Positions 18,001 through 18,242 of a stretch of 18,242 nucleotides of DNA are shown here, one piece after another (position 1 is the first letter of the stretch; every line of letters starts with the position of its first letter). The notes under the pieces were generated by a model, which was given only the letters and a program-made list of their open reading frames with translations, was not told the DNA's origin and did no database searches. A program made the position numbers and the translations under genes. Source of the DNA: Parachlorella kessleri (taxonomy: Eukaryota > Chlorophyta > Trebouxiophyceae > Chlorellales > Chlorellaceae). The stretch is taken from positions 1-18,242 of the forward strand of contig BBXU01000569.1 in the NCBI GenBank assembly GCA_001598975.1. The letters are read 5' to 3'.

Positions 18001-18242
18001 TGGGCCGGCTGCGCAGCGCAGCGGCAGCATAGTCAGCGGCCAGGCGCCGAGCCTTGTCTAGCTTACTGCTAGCGGCGGCGCCGATGGCAGAGAAGTCAAG
18101 CGCCTGCAGGGGACATGAGCGAACCAAGACATGAGCGACGAGCGTGGAAAGTGAGGGAAGCAGGGGCCAACTTCCGACGCGTTCTGCAGCTGGGGGCTGG
18201 GGGCATCGCCGGTAGGAGGGGTCACCATACACACCCCACCCA
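1..18242 (-). CDS. VPS13: VPS13-family bridge-like lipid transfer protein, partial at both ends, 41 exons
   Basis: Known for the family: VPS13 proteins are rod-like proteins with a hydrophobic groove that move phospholipids in bulk between membranes at contact sites, usually from the ER. Seen here: exons joined from 18103 down to 50 give about 1,907 residues in one frame with every junction phase matching. Ordered family motifs include LCLDAPKVAVPV and LVLDLGRFVI (exons 1-2), a PH domain (exons 4-7), LEVEDLLVGPRCP (exon 10), PTSPDYKGVD (exon 12), FYCNRPTVAALM (exon 13), VVLNYEG (exon 14), VVFLYRFLQEN (exon 18), ISLPRNTHSKDLVESDLG (exons 18-19), LRLNLSPDVLEL (exon 34) and repeated WRP...PPGY...GD VAB motifs (exons 36-41). 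The internal PH domain resembles land-plant VPS13M-type proteins. The start codon, Chorein_N, most VAB repeats and the C-terminus lie outside. Exon edges are inferred from splice motifs, phase and family alignment from memory. No transcript evidence was available. Confidence 0.95.
50..251 (-). CDS. VPS13: VPS13 exon 41 of window (VAB repeat), possibly truncated by window edge
   Basis: Encodes GDCIMRGLDPPPSAWVVRDG, a Gly/Glu-rich linker, HPQGFQRVWMDLAQREEARL and CLWLPVPKPG. It joins exon 40 as 'GYxxLGDCIxxGLxPPxxxxVVxD'. The acceptor is CCTGCAG. The donor is set at CCGG|GTGGGT. The frame also stays open to position 1, so the exon may instead continue past the edge. Confidence 0.88.
499..517 (-). 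promoter_or_regulatory. Hairpin enclosing the exon 40 splice donor
   Basis: GCCTCGC (499-505) and GCGAGGC (511-517) are perfect reverse complements around a 5-base loop. The donor GT (507-506 on the minus strand) lies in that loop, so RNA folding could hide or present the splice site. Confidence 0.6.
508..609 (-). CDS. VPS13: VPS13 exon 40 of window (VAB repeat)
   Basis: Encodes VDFHRIWTDGGAITNGEGIS, then IWRPAVAPGYASL, with Gly and Asp following from exon 41 to give GYASLGD. The acceptor is CTCTGCAG. The donor CTAG|GTGCGA sits in the loop of a perfect 7-bp hairpin. Phase 1 at both ends. Confidence 0.92.
   Translation of the reverse strand, partial: WLISTESGRMGAPSPMGRALASGGRRWPQAMPR
899..1060 (-). 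CDS. VPS13: VPS13 exon 39 of window (donor ambiguous)
   Basis: Encodes GRGYDVRNPLGVTPAALAAL, then PDPRALFQHFCSSRKEQRTD. 'GxxYxLR' fits the VAB linker. The acceptor is CCCGCAG. Two donors fit phase 1: ACAG|GTTGGC at 899, kept because HRVTTPT leads well into the next repeat, and CCC|GTAAGG at 947, a better-looking donor that would drop 16 residues. Confidence 0.78.
1340..1513 (-). CDS. VPS13: VPS13 exon 38 of window (VAB repeat)
   Basis: An Ala/Pro-rich loop (PTAPAAAAQAEAELTPVD) leads to VDLWCVDSSLATFLATTANS, the VAB strand 'LWxVDNxLGTFL'. The acceptor is GTTGCAG and the donor is TCGG|GTGAGG, phase 1. Confidence 0.9.
1790..1973 (-). CDS. VPS13: VPS13 exon 37 of window (VAB repeat)
   Basis: Encodes VLAVAVNSGLVAYPQEYSLI, then WSGAGGSIWRPVPPEGYLAL and GDLVTCQGEPEPQLTAMACV. 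It closes one VAB repeat and opens the next. The acceptor is GTTGCAG and the donor is CACG|GTATGA, phase 1. Confidence 0.94.
1974..2293 (-). other. Intron 36 (320 bases), no gene seen
   Basis: It lies between two VAB exons whose strands join continuously. No other signal is recognised. Confidence 0.7.
2294..2382 (-). CDS. VPS13: VPS13 exon 36 of window (VAB repeat)
   Basis: Encodes GVTVWRPQCPPGYTVVGDVL, then TSGNSQPTFE. This is the canonical VAB 'WRP..P.GY...GD...SG...P' module on a single exon. The acceptor is GCTGCAG and the donor is TGAG|GTGCGT, phase 0. Confidence 0.94.
2611..2737 (-). CDS. VPS13: VPS13 exon 35 of window (VAB start)
   Basis: Encodes PGPDQALIACTSFERIWTYD, then PSKDMPDQRQLAASLSVAGA. 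'C..F.RIW' opens the first VAB repeat. The acceptor is TGTGCAG and the donor is GGAG|GTAAGC, phase 1. Confidence 0.9.
3030..3142 (-). CDS. VPS13: VPS13 exon 34 of window
   Basis: Encodes GRTDLNLDTSDLRLNLSPDV, then LELATSLAGSVAQPLMQ. It matches the strongly conserved 'I....LRL.LSP.V..L...L'. It marks the end of the groove region before the adaptor-binding repeats. The acceptor is GCTGCAG and the donor is GCAG|GTAGGT, phase 0. Confidence 0.93.
3374..3485 (-). CDS. VPS13: VPS13 exon 33 of window
   Basis: Encodes DFTQKKKLKGQMESTVLEPC, then SVALDFTLQPPGDGGAA. It matches 'W...LEP......' and the start of the strand leading to the 'LSP' helix in VPS13. The acceptor is CTTGCAG and the donor is GCAG|GTGCGC, phase 1. 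Confidence 0.88.
3695..3796 (-). CDS. VPS13: VPS13 exon 32 of window (GC donor)
   Basis: Encodes GTLQSGQVGIQGLRVETRFL, then ADAAAKAQGRGEQQ. The acceptor is CTTGCAG. The donor is CAG|GCAAGC, which gives phase 0 for exon 33. Reading on hits a stop within about 13 codons, and no GT nearby restores the frame. The family match is weak, so support rests mainly on phase and position. Confidence 0.75.
4089..4190 (-). CDS. VPS13: VPS13 exon 31 of window
   Basis: Encodes TTLMAVAPQLQAQPSSPVQI, then LSAAMDVAATYKAQ, a groove strand pair ('L...P...L......I.....V..TY...'). The donor is CCCAG|GTGAGC, phase 0. The acceptor is the least certain in the gene. The nearest AG sites are CTGAG (start 4190) and CCAAG (start 4196), both in phase and neither a good CAG. 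Confidence 0.7.
4321..4699 (-). CDS. VPS13: VPS13 exon 30 of window with Ser/Arg-rich loop
   Basis: The longest exon here, 127 codons. It starts GLSAYATTSATSELSPQPSQ. QISVCAVGMALQFMQLQ is the only clear groove strand. The rest is disordered-looking, with basic Ser motifs near 4340-4410 (RSRHSRAGSVESLASLRRAS) that resemble basophilic kinase sites. The acceptor CTCTGCAG lies in an AGC repeat. The donor is GCAG|GTGGGT, phase 0. Confidence 0.85.
4706..4726 (-). repeat. Trinucleotide repeat (AGC)7 at acceptor of exon 30
   Basis: Seven AGC units on the plus strand, read as GCT/CTG repeats on the coding strand, run up to CTCTGCAG. They form the pyrimidine-rich tract of this 3' splice site. Confidence 0.9.
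5058..5166 (-). CDS. VPS13: VPS13 exon 29 of window (probable GC donor)
   Basis: Encodes GAQLLAEAQDSVSRIDGEAD, then SPLSPRSLFAR. The start continues 'L.PGS......DGV' from exon 28. The tandem CAGCAG acceptor allows one extra codon. The end is uncertain. AAG|GCAAGT at 5058 is an ideal GC donor. CTAG|GTCCCT at 5073 is a GT donor in the same phase that removes five residues. Confidence 0.75.
5512..5648 (-). CDS. VPS13: VPS13 exon 28 of window
   Basis: Encodes LTLPGKDHLDEQLPLILIGP, then GRTLRLRNVRLVNAATLPLC and LQLAP. 'PLI-x-IG-x-G-x-x-L-R-x-x-N-V-x-x-x-N' is highly typical of VPS13. The acceptor is TGTGCAG and the donor is CCAG|GTAAAG, phase 1. Confidence 0.94.
5922..6027 (-). CDS. VPS13: VPS13 exon 27 of window
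   Basis: Encodes SPHKASGDLWLSPTVRLLAD, then AKGVTSFEYDGQGH. It matches 'L.L....LLAD..G...F.YDG.G..' of VPS13. The acceptor is GCCGCAG and the donor is CACAG|GTGGGA, phase 2. Confidence 0.92.
6279..6450 (-). CDS. VPS13: VPS13 exon 26 of window
   Basis: Encodes GLVNQALAITLQKPLLVAEL, then FLLALTKWVVPGFSFGNNSP and ATHDILLSG. It matches the VPS13 pattern 'V.I..P...V..DFLLA...F..P'. The acceptor is TGTACAG and the donor is TCAG|GTGGGC, phase 1. Confidence 0.92.
6617..6835 (-). repeat. Tandem triplication of exon 25 3' end and donor, period about 87 bp
   Basis: Plus-strand 6790-6833 (exon 25 end with donor) is repeated at 6704-6748 with about 10% mismatch (shared GCGGCCAC, ACGTCCA, CATGA, GAAGGA, GCCTTGTG). 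A more diverged copy lies at about 6620-6665 (shared GCATAGGGAAGGAGGCC pattern). Copy 2 has GTTTGT where the true donor has GTGAGT. Sequence between copies (CACACA...ATGCA...GCTT) is also partly shared, so the whole intron start is a degenerate tandem array. Confidence 0.78.
6802..6963 (-). CDS. VPS13: VPS13 exon 25 of window
   Basis: Encodes LGDLWVAFRNSQAGSMWVAL, then PRVEAQDLRPDVLLEQSYAI and HKASFLMMD. It matches 'G.WV.......G...V....F.I.D.RPD...E..L'. The acceptor is GCTGCAG and the donor is GGAC|GTGAGT, phase 0. Its last roughly 35 bases and the donor are echoed twice in the following intron. Confidence 0.92.
6964..7333 (-). other. Intron 24 (370 bases)
   Basis: No coding signal. It contains a perfect 7-bp hairpin with a 4-base loop at 7234-7251 (GGTACCG...CGGTACC). 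Confidence 0.7.
7334..7426 (-). CDS. VPS13: VPS13 exon 24 of window
   Basis: Encodes VRVVVSVGHVELELHRHVEG, then MQGTSPLARFT. It fits the VPS13 segment 'V.V.V..V.LELF.......PLA.F'. The acceptor is GGTGCAG and the donor is CACG|GTGAGC, phase 0. Confidence 0.88.
7710..7844 (-). CDS. VPS13: VPS13 exon 23 of window (Gln-rich loop)
   Basis: Starts DGQQQQEGQQEQGPTAELVL and continues through a Pro/Ala-rich segment to AKDDSPTK. It is a low-complexity loop between conserved strands, so it has little family signal of its own. The acceptor is CTTGCAG. The donor AAG|GTCCGT is weak. It is chosen because it gives phase 0 and no better GT is close by. Confidence 0.7.
8167..8282 (-). CDS. VPS13: VPS13 exon 22 of window (GC donor)
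   Basis: Encodes DEEYQLMTSIAGDNFSEQPG, then LPQGAQWLTDHYQAQQDQQ. It matches the signature 'S-D-x-E-Y-x-L-I......N..E.P.LP'. The acceptor is CTTGCAG. The donor is CAG|GCAAGT, the ideal GC-donor consensus, and it gives the phase 0 needed by exon 23. Confidence 0.92.
8509..8554 (-). CDS. VPS13: VPS13 exon 21 of window (46-base micro-exon)
   Basis: Encodes only FDMMLNIPFLKALLT. It supplies the strand 'V.I.V..L...L.' that in VPS13 comes immediately before 'SDxEYxLI'. The acceptor is TGTGCAG and the donor is ACGG|GTGAGC, phase 1. It is supported by exact phase linkage to exons 20 and 22. Confidence 0.85.
8771..8894 (-). repeat. Possible duplication of exon 20 3' end in following intron
   Basis: Plus-strand 8857-8887 (exon 20 end) and 8771-8801 (intron) align at about 24 of 31 positions, with identical ATGGG and GCCCTGCACC blocks and an offset of 86 bases. 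The donor itself is not conserved in the copy. Confidence 0.4.
8859..8983 (-). CDS. VPS13: VPS13 exon 20 of window
   Basis: Encodes GLDVVVVKGAKRGHNIIQNS, then EQGWQLSWRRPVVQGFEGLV. It fits the groove segment '...I......L.V.V.RPL.....K.P.V'. The acceptor is GTTGCAG and the donor is CATG|GTAAGC, phase 0. Confidence 0.88.
9203..9321 (-). CDS. VPS13: VPS13 exon 19 of window
   Basis: Encodes SKDLVESDLGVLKLTNRIVE, then QGQTSRGKPLLLDASELSFS. It completes the signature 'LPRNS.S.D....DLG.L...N.F'. The acceptor is CGTGCAG and the donor is TCGG|GTGGGA, phase 1. Confidence 0.93.
9322..9648 (-). other. Intron 18 (327 bases)
   Basis: It interrupts the signature LPRNTH|SKDLVESDLG and contains the 12-bp inverted repeat. 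No other feature is recognised. Confidence 0.75.
9407..9440. repeat. Perfect 12-bp inverted repeat in intron 18
   Basis: TGTGGTCCTTGC (9407-9418) and its exact reverse complement GCAAGGACCACA (9429-9440) flank a 10-base loop inside the intron between exons 18 and 19. It would form a stable stem-loop in the transcript. It has no terminal-repeat or target-site context to call it a transposon. Confidence 0.85.
9649..9908 (-). CDS. VPS13: VPS13 exon 18 of window with poly-Gln loop
   Basis: VVFLYRFLQENLSYITTMLA opens the exon and PFLLLLDVEMDAPVISLPRN closes it. Both are hallmark VPS13 strands ('VR..FLYRF..E' and 'D...P.I.LPR.S'). Between them is a Gln/Glu-rich loop of about 30 residues coded by CAG/GAG runs (9717-9830). 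The acceptor is GTACAG and the donor is CACAG|GTGAGG, phase 2. Confidence 0.95.
9717..9800 (-). repeat. CAG/CTG-rich coding microsatellites in exon 18
   Basis: Runs of TGC/CTG units at about 9717-9733 and 9780-9795, and CCTGCC units at 9734-9752 on the plus strand, encode the Gln-, Gly-Gln- and Glu-rich loop of exon 18. Confidence 0.85.
10090..10191 (-). CDS. VPS13: VPS13 exon 17 of window (GC donor)
   Basis: Encodes VSLNFGSHPATEANPRVPEG, then QPYYALGAKLSRMQ. It joins directly to exon 18 to give the family strand 'L-S-x-V-R-V-V-F-L-Y-R-F'. The acceptor is TTTGCAG. The donor is CAG|GCACGT, a GC donor. The nearest GT (GTCACA, a few bases on) would break the phase. Confidence 0.9.
10425..10499 (-). 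CDS. VPS13: VPS13 exon 16 of window
   Basis: 75 bases encoding VDCTLPANHPYHQALGLRSG and SDTSL. It matches the VPS13 'D...LP..HPY.W..D.R......LV.F.F' segment. The acceptor is AGCGCAG and the donor is CCTG|GTATAA, phase 0. Confidence 0.9.
10669..10752 (-). CDS. VPS13: VPS13 exon 15 of window
   Basis: 84 bases encoding ASMDEFDFKLETFPERMAIA and ASLGNIQG. It matches 'V-D-D-F-x-F-x-L-E-x-x-P..M.I.A-x-L-G-N-L'. The acceptor is CCTGCAG and the donor is AGGG|GTGGGT, phase 0. Confidence 0.93.
10753..11261 (-). other. Intron 14 (509 bases), no gene seen
   Basis: The conserved run VVLNYEG ... ASMDEFDF is continuous across it. I find no further exon, RNA gene or clear repeat. Confidence 0.75.
11262..11399 (-). 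CDS. VPS13: VPS13 exon 14 of window
   Basis: Encodes VVFQLAVSLSRLQVVLNYEG, then AKAQSLSQ. It matches the VPS13 segment 'V.F.L.V.L..V.LVLNYE....LA.A'. The acceptor is CAGCTGCAG. A second in-frame AG six bases upstream (start at 11405) would add Leu-Gln. The donor is CGCAG|GTGAGG, phase 0. Confidence 0.92.
11400..11852 (-). other. Intron 13 (453 bases), no gene seen
   Basis: It lies between the acidic loop of exon 13 and exon 14. Open frames on both strands show no family resemblance. Confidence 0.7.
11853..12069 (-). CDS. VPS13: VPS13 exon 13 of window with acidic loop
   Basis: TLYFYCNRPTVAALMSLGTD continues the signature 'L.F.CNRPT..AL'. It is followed by a low-complexity acidic Gly/Ser loop at about 11880-11990 (GGSEEGSGGKGSDDEGGSGD). 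The acceptor is CATGCAG and the donor is CCCAG|GTGGGG, phase 0. The loop is probably disordered and outside the groove. Confidence 0.93.
12070..12964 (-). other. Introns 11 and 12 (12559-12964, 12070-12425) flanking exon 12
   Basis: 406 and 356 bases without coding signal. The 12600-12640 stretch is locally AT-rich. Phase and motif order leave no room for a missed exon between exons 12 and 13. A short extra Ser-rich exon between 11 and 12 cannot be excluded. Confidence 0.65.
12426..12558 (-). CDS. VPS13: VPS13 exon 12 of window
   Basis: Encodes SHQPPEDSAAQQAQRELAEF, then DFRIVRPTSPDYKGVDTSLD and VSL. 'P-T-S-P-x-Y-x-G-V-D-x-x-L-x-V' is a conserved VPS13 signature. The acceptor is CCTGCAG and the donor is CTCAG|GTGTGT, phase 2. 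Arg is shared with exon 13. Confidence 0.93.
12965..13081 (-). CDS. VPS13: VPS13 exon 11 of window
   Basis: Encodes GVVQTEGDLFFDPDEALLSA, then a Ser-rich segment RSRSGSLQASPVSSPVE. It lies between the 'FLARS' strand and the 'PTSPDY' strand, where plant VPS13 has a variable Ser-rich loop. The acceptor is TTTGCAG and the donor is GAAG|GTGAGG, phase 1. Confidence 0.85.
13347..13474 (-). CDS. VPS13: VPS13 exon 10 of window
   Basis: Encodes FTYGDLGMVVCTALGSLEVE, then DLLVGPRCPQARFLARSNLP. 'LxSLEVEDLLxG...C...RFLARS' is one of the most diagnostic VPS13 segments. The acceptor is ATGCAG and the donor is GACG|GTGCGT, phase 1. The coding strand continues through internal AG sites that are not used. 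Confidence 0.92.
13736..13866 (-). CDS. VPS13: VPS13 exon 9 of window
   Basis: Encodes EPVPSEIVKAAECCTEPVVR, then DIVNVDGEGALICLRAVGGA and C. The second half fits the VPS13 strand 'E..L-I-x-L-R-A-x-G-G'. The acceptor is GAATGCAG and the donor is GCAG|GTGCGA. Phase 2 completes Arg with exon 10. Confidence 0.85.
13867..14239 (-). other. Intron 8 (373 bases)
   Basis: It carries the partial copy of the exon 8 3' end near the donor. The rest shows no recognisable feature. Confidence 0.7.
14170..14288 (-). repeat. Partial duplication of exon 8 3' end in following intron
   Basis: Plus-strand 14261-14288 in exon 8 and 14170-14198 in the intron share CGGCT, CC, GCTCAC and an identical ACAAACACCGCC, with a small indel and an offset of about 91 bases. 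It is weaker than the copies after exons 6 and 25. Confidence 0.5.
14240..14406 (-). CDS. VPS13: VPS13 exon 8 of window
   Basis: A Gln/Pro/Ala-rich start (LLAPPQQAQLAQQQGPLT) is followed by LLQVDAQLGELAVFVSGREP and QVWWPPM. It fits the groove strand 'L.V.A.LGELAIFASGR' that follows the PH domain in VPS13. The acceptor is CTTGCAG and the donor is CATG|GTGAGG, phase 0. Confidence 0.88.
14407..14807 (-). other. Intron 7 (401 bases), no gene seen
   Basis: It separates the PH helix exon from exon 8. No coding or RNA signal is recognised. Confidence 0.7.
14808..14919 (-). CDS. VPS13: VPS13 exon 7 of window (PH C-terminal helix)
   Basis: Starts ADSWYRRLLAAQQSMRDLSG, the PH C-terminal helix with its conserved Trp, then an acidic linker ALPDWDEGSSTIS. 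The acceptor is TGTCCAG and the donor is TCAG|GTGTGT, phase 1. Phase 0 at its start matches exon 6 only if exon 6 ends at 15334. This shows that the intervening 15125-15333 is intronic. Confidence 0.88.
15125..15365 (-). repeat. Tandem triplication of exon 6 3' end and splice donor
   Basis: On the plus strand, 15313-15363 (exon 6 end plus donor) matches 15213-15263 at exactly 100 bases offset, about 45 of 51 identical by eye. 15241-15284 matches 15131-15174 at 110 bases offset. Shared cores are TCCTTGCGCACC and CCTCAGCAGCA. The copies still encode LLLRLD-like peptides on the minus strand. Copy 2 keeps the donor hexamer GTGCGC and copy 3 has lost it. Exon phase shows copies 2 and 3 are intronic. 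Confidence 0.8.
15334..15466 (-). CDS. VPS13: VPS13 exon 6 of window (PH domain)
   Basis: Encodes RVAKVPADAIGGVDHVLALL, then ISHAAEEKGAVLLRLDSEEE. This is the PH segment 'V.xVP....GGV.HVL......I......V.LRC.DEE'. The acceptor is CACTGCAG and the donor is GAG|GTGCGC, phase 0. The last roughly 20 codons and the donor are repeated twice in the following intron (see repeat entry). Confidence 0.9.
15773..15846 (-). CDS. VPS13: VPS13 exon 5 of window (PH domain)
   Basis: A short 74-base exon encoding GRLYIYDSESSSKPVATHSF and WSDQ, the third PH strand and loop. The acceptor GCTGCAG is preceded by five perfect GTGCT units (minus strand). The donor is AAAG|GTGTGA, phase 2, completing Arg with exon 6. 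Confidence 0.9.
15847..16359 (-). other. Intron 4 (513 bases), no gene seen
   Basis: The longest intron in the window. PH strands join smoothly across it, so no exon is missing. It has an AT-richer stretch at 16220-16330 near the donor and the AGCAC repeat at the acceptor. Nothing else is recognised. Confidence 0.75.
15851..15875 (-). repeat. Pentanucleotide repeat (AGCAC)5 at acceptor of exon 5
   Basis: Five perfect AGCAC units on the plus strand (GTGCT on the coding strand) end two bases before the CAG acceptor. They replace a normal pyrimidine tract. Confidence 0.9.
16360..16523 (-). CDS. VPS13: VPS13 exon 4 of window (PH domain, first strands)
   Basis: A Gly/Ser/Pro linker (EGESQPGGATGAVSNPKEEP) precedes ALRVLTWTGIGKSTLVWCPR and FGVVYQ, the first two PH strands. 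The acceptor is CTGTGCAG. The first two bases complete a Glu codon with exon 3. The donor is CAG|GTGGGC, phase 0. Confidence 0.9.
16524..17369 (-). other. Introns 2 and 3 (17051-17369, 16524-16869) flanking exon 3
   Basis: 319 and 346 bases without coding signal, apart from the GT-rich simple sequence at the start of intron 2. Confidence 0.7.
16870..17050 (-). CDS. VPS13: VPS13 exon 3 of window
   Basis: Encodes GDREIPLLERCGLDIALQAA, then FPMIRLQPSVPVLHFYLSP and GRLGRLMRVLRAALP. It matches the VPS13 segment 'I-L...G-I-x-L...L-P.L.V...L-P-x-L-x-L-x-L-S-P..Y..L-M'. The acceptor is CTCCGCAG and the donor is CCAG|GTAGGC. It ends in phase 1, directly before the PH domain. Confidence 0.93.
17331..17370 (-). 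repeat. GT/GGT-rich simple sequence at start of intron 2
   Basis: The plus strand has dense CCACCA and CACACA runs. On the coding strand the intron begins with many consecutive GTGT and GTGG steps, so several GT dinucleotides compete beside the donor at 17369. Confidence 0.8.
17370..17542 (-). CDS. VPS13: VPS13 exon 2 of window
   Basis: Encodes VTLVLDLGRFVIRSD, then LYECIRLDGKDVSAYVVDG and DWHAREQ. This is the family pattern 'LVxDLGxFxI...Y..F.x.L.xVxV.L...GxxW', i.e. paired strands of the groove. The acceptor is CCGCAG and the donor is CAG|GTGTGT. Phase in is 1 and phase out is 0. The intron that follows starts with a GT/GGT-rich simple sequence. Confidence 0.92.
17543..17937 (-). other. 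Intron 1 (395 bases)
   Basis: It starts with the duplicated donor and is otherwise featureless. The strands on each side are adjacent in VPS13, so no exon is missing. Confidence 0.7.
17909..17948 (-). repeat. 20-bp direct duplication of the exon 1 splice donor
   Basis: TGACTCAC(A/C)(C)TTGCCCTCCC-type sequence occurs at 17929-17948 and again at 17909-17927 on the plus strand. On the minus strand this gives two GTGAGTC donors 20 bases apart (17937 and 17917). Only the upstream one keeps the phase with exon 2. Confidence 0.65.
17938..18103 (-). CDS. VPS13: VPS13 exon 1 of window (N-terminal groove region)
   Basis: Encodes about 55 residues. An Ala/Lys/Arg-rich amphipathic stretch (KLDKARRLAADYAAAALRS) leads into LRMSLCLDAPKVAVPVG, which matches the VPS13 'D-I-x-A-P-x-I-V-V-P' strand. 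The acceptor is CCCTGCAG before 18103. The donor is AAGG|GTGAGT after 17938. It ends in phase 1 and completes a Gly codon with exon 2. A second GTGAGTC lies 20 bases further downstream. Confidence 0.9.
18104..18242 (-). other. Intron upstream of exon 1 of window
   Basis: The 3' part of an intron ending in CCCTGCAG. I see no coding signal in it. The preceding exons with the Chorein_N domain and start codon lie beyond the right edge. Confidence 0.75.

Noticed and set aside
1..18242. tRNA, rRNA, CRISPR, insertion sequence or virus-like genes
   Set aside because: No cloverleaf, regular direct-repeat/spacer array, transposase motif or viral protein motif was recognised on either strand.

Overview
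The window lies entirely inside one very large, intron-rich eukaryotic gene on the minus strand. It runs off both ends. Spliced in silico, 41 exons (about 5.7 kb coding, about 1,907 residues) read continuously as the middle and part of the C-terminal half of a VPS13-family bridge-like lipid transfer protein. All 40 exon junctions keep the reading frame. Successive exons carry VPS13-type motifs in the expected order. The GC-rich exons, short introns (about 100-500 bp), GTGAG-type donors, TGCAG acceptors and an internal PH domain point to a green alga (core chlorophyte). The exact lineage cannot be read from this stretch.

Layout, right to left (the direction of transcription): 16870-18103 (exons 1-3) is the VPS13 N-terminal/lipid-groove region. 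14808-16523 (exons 4-7) is an inserted pleckstrin-homology (PH) domain. 3030-14406 (exons 8-34) is the long middle part of the lipid-conducting groove. It is interrupted by low-complexity loops: acidic in exon 13, Gln/Glu-rich in exons 18 and 23, Ser/Arg-rich in exon 30. 50-2737 (exons 35-41) is the start of the VPS13 adaptor-binding (VAB) beta repeats, with recurring W-R-P...G-Y...L-G-D motifs. The Chorein_N start lies beyond the right edge. The remaining VAB repeats and C-terminal domains lie beyond the left edge.

I see no second protein gene, tRNA, rRNA, transposon or CRISPR array. The long open frames on either strand that are not listed run through introns or are antisense shadows in GC-rich DNA. 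The most unusual signals are in the introns. Several begin with degenerate tandem copies of the 3' end of the preceding exon together with its splice donor, clearest after exons 6 and 25. Three or four introns use GC-AG instead of GT-AG ends. Some splice sites sit in microsatellites or in a perfect hairpin.
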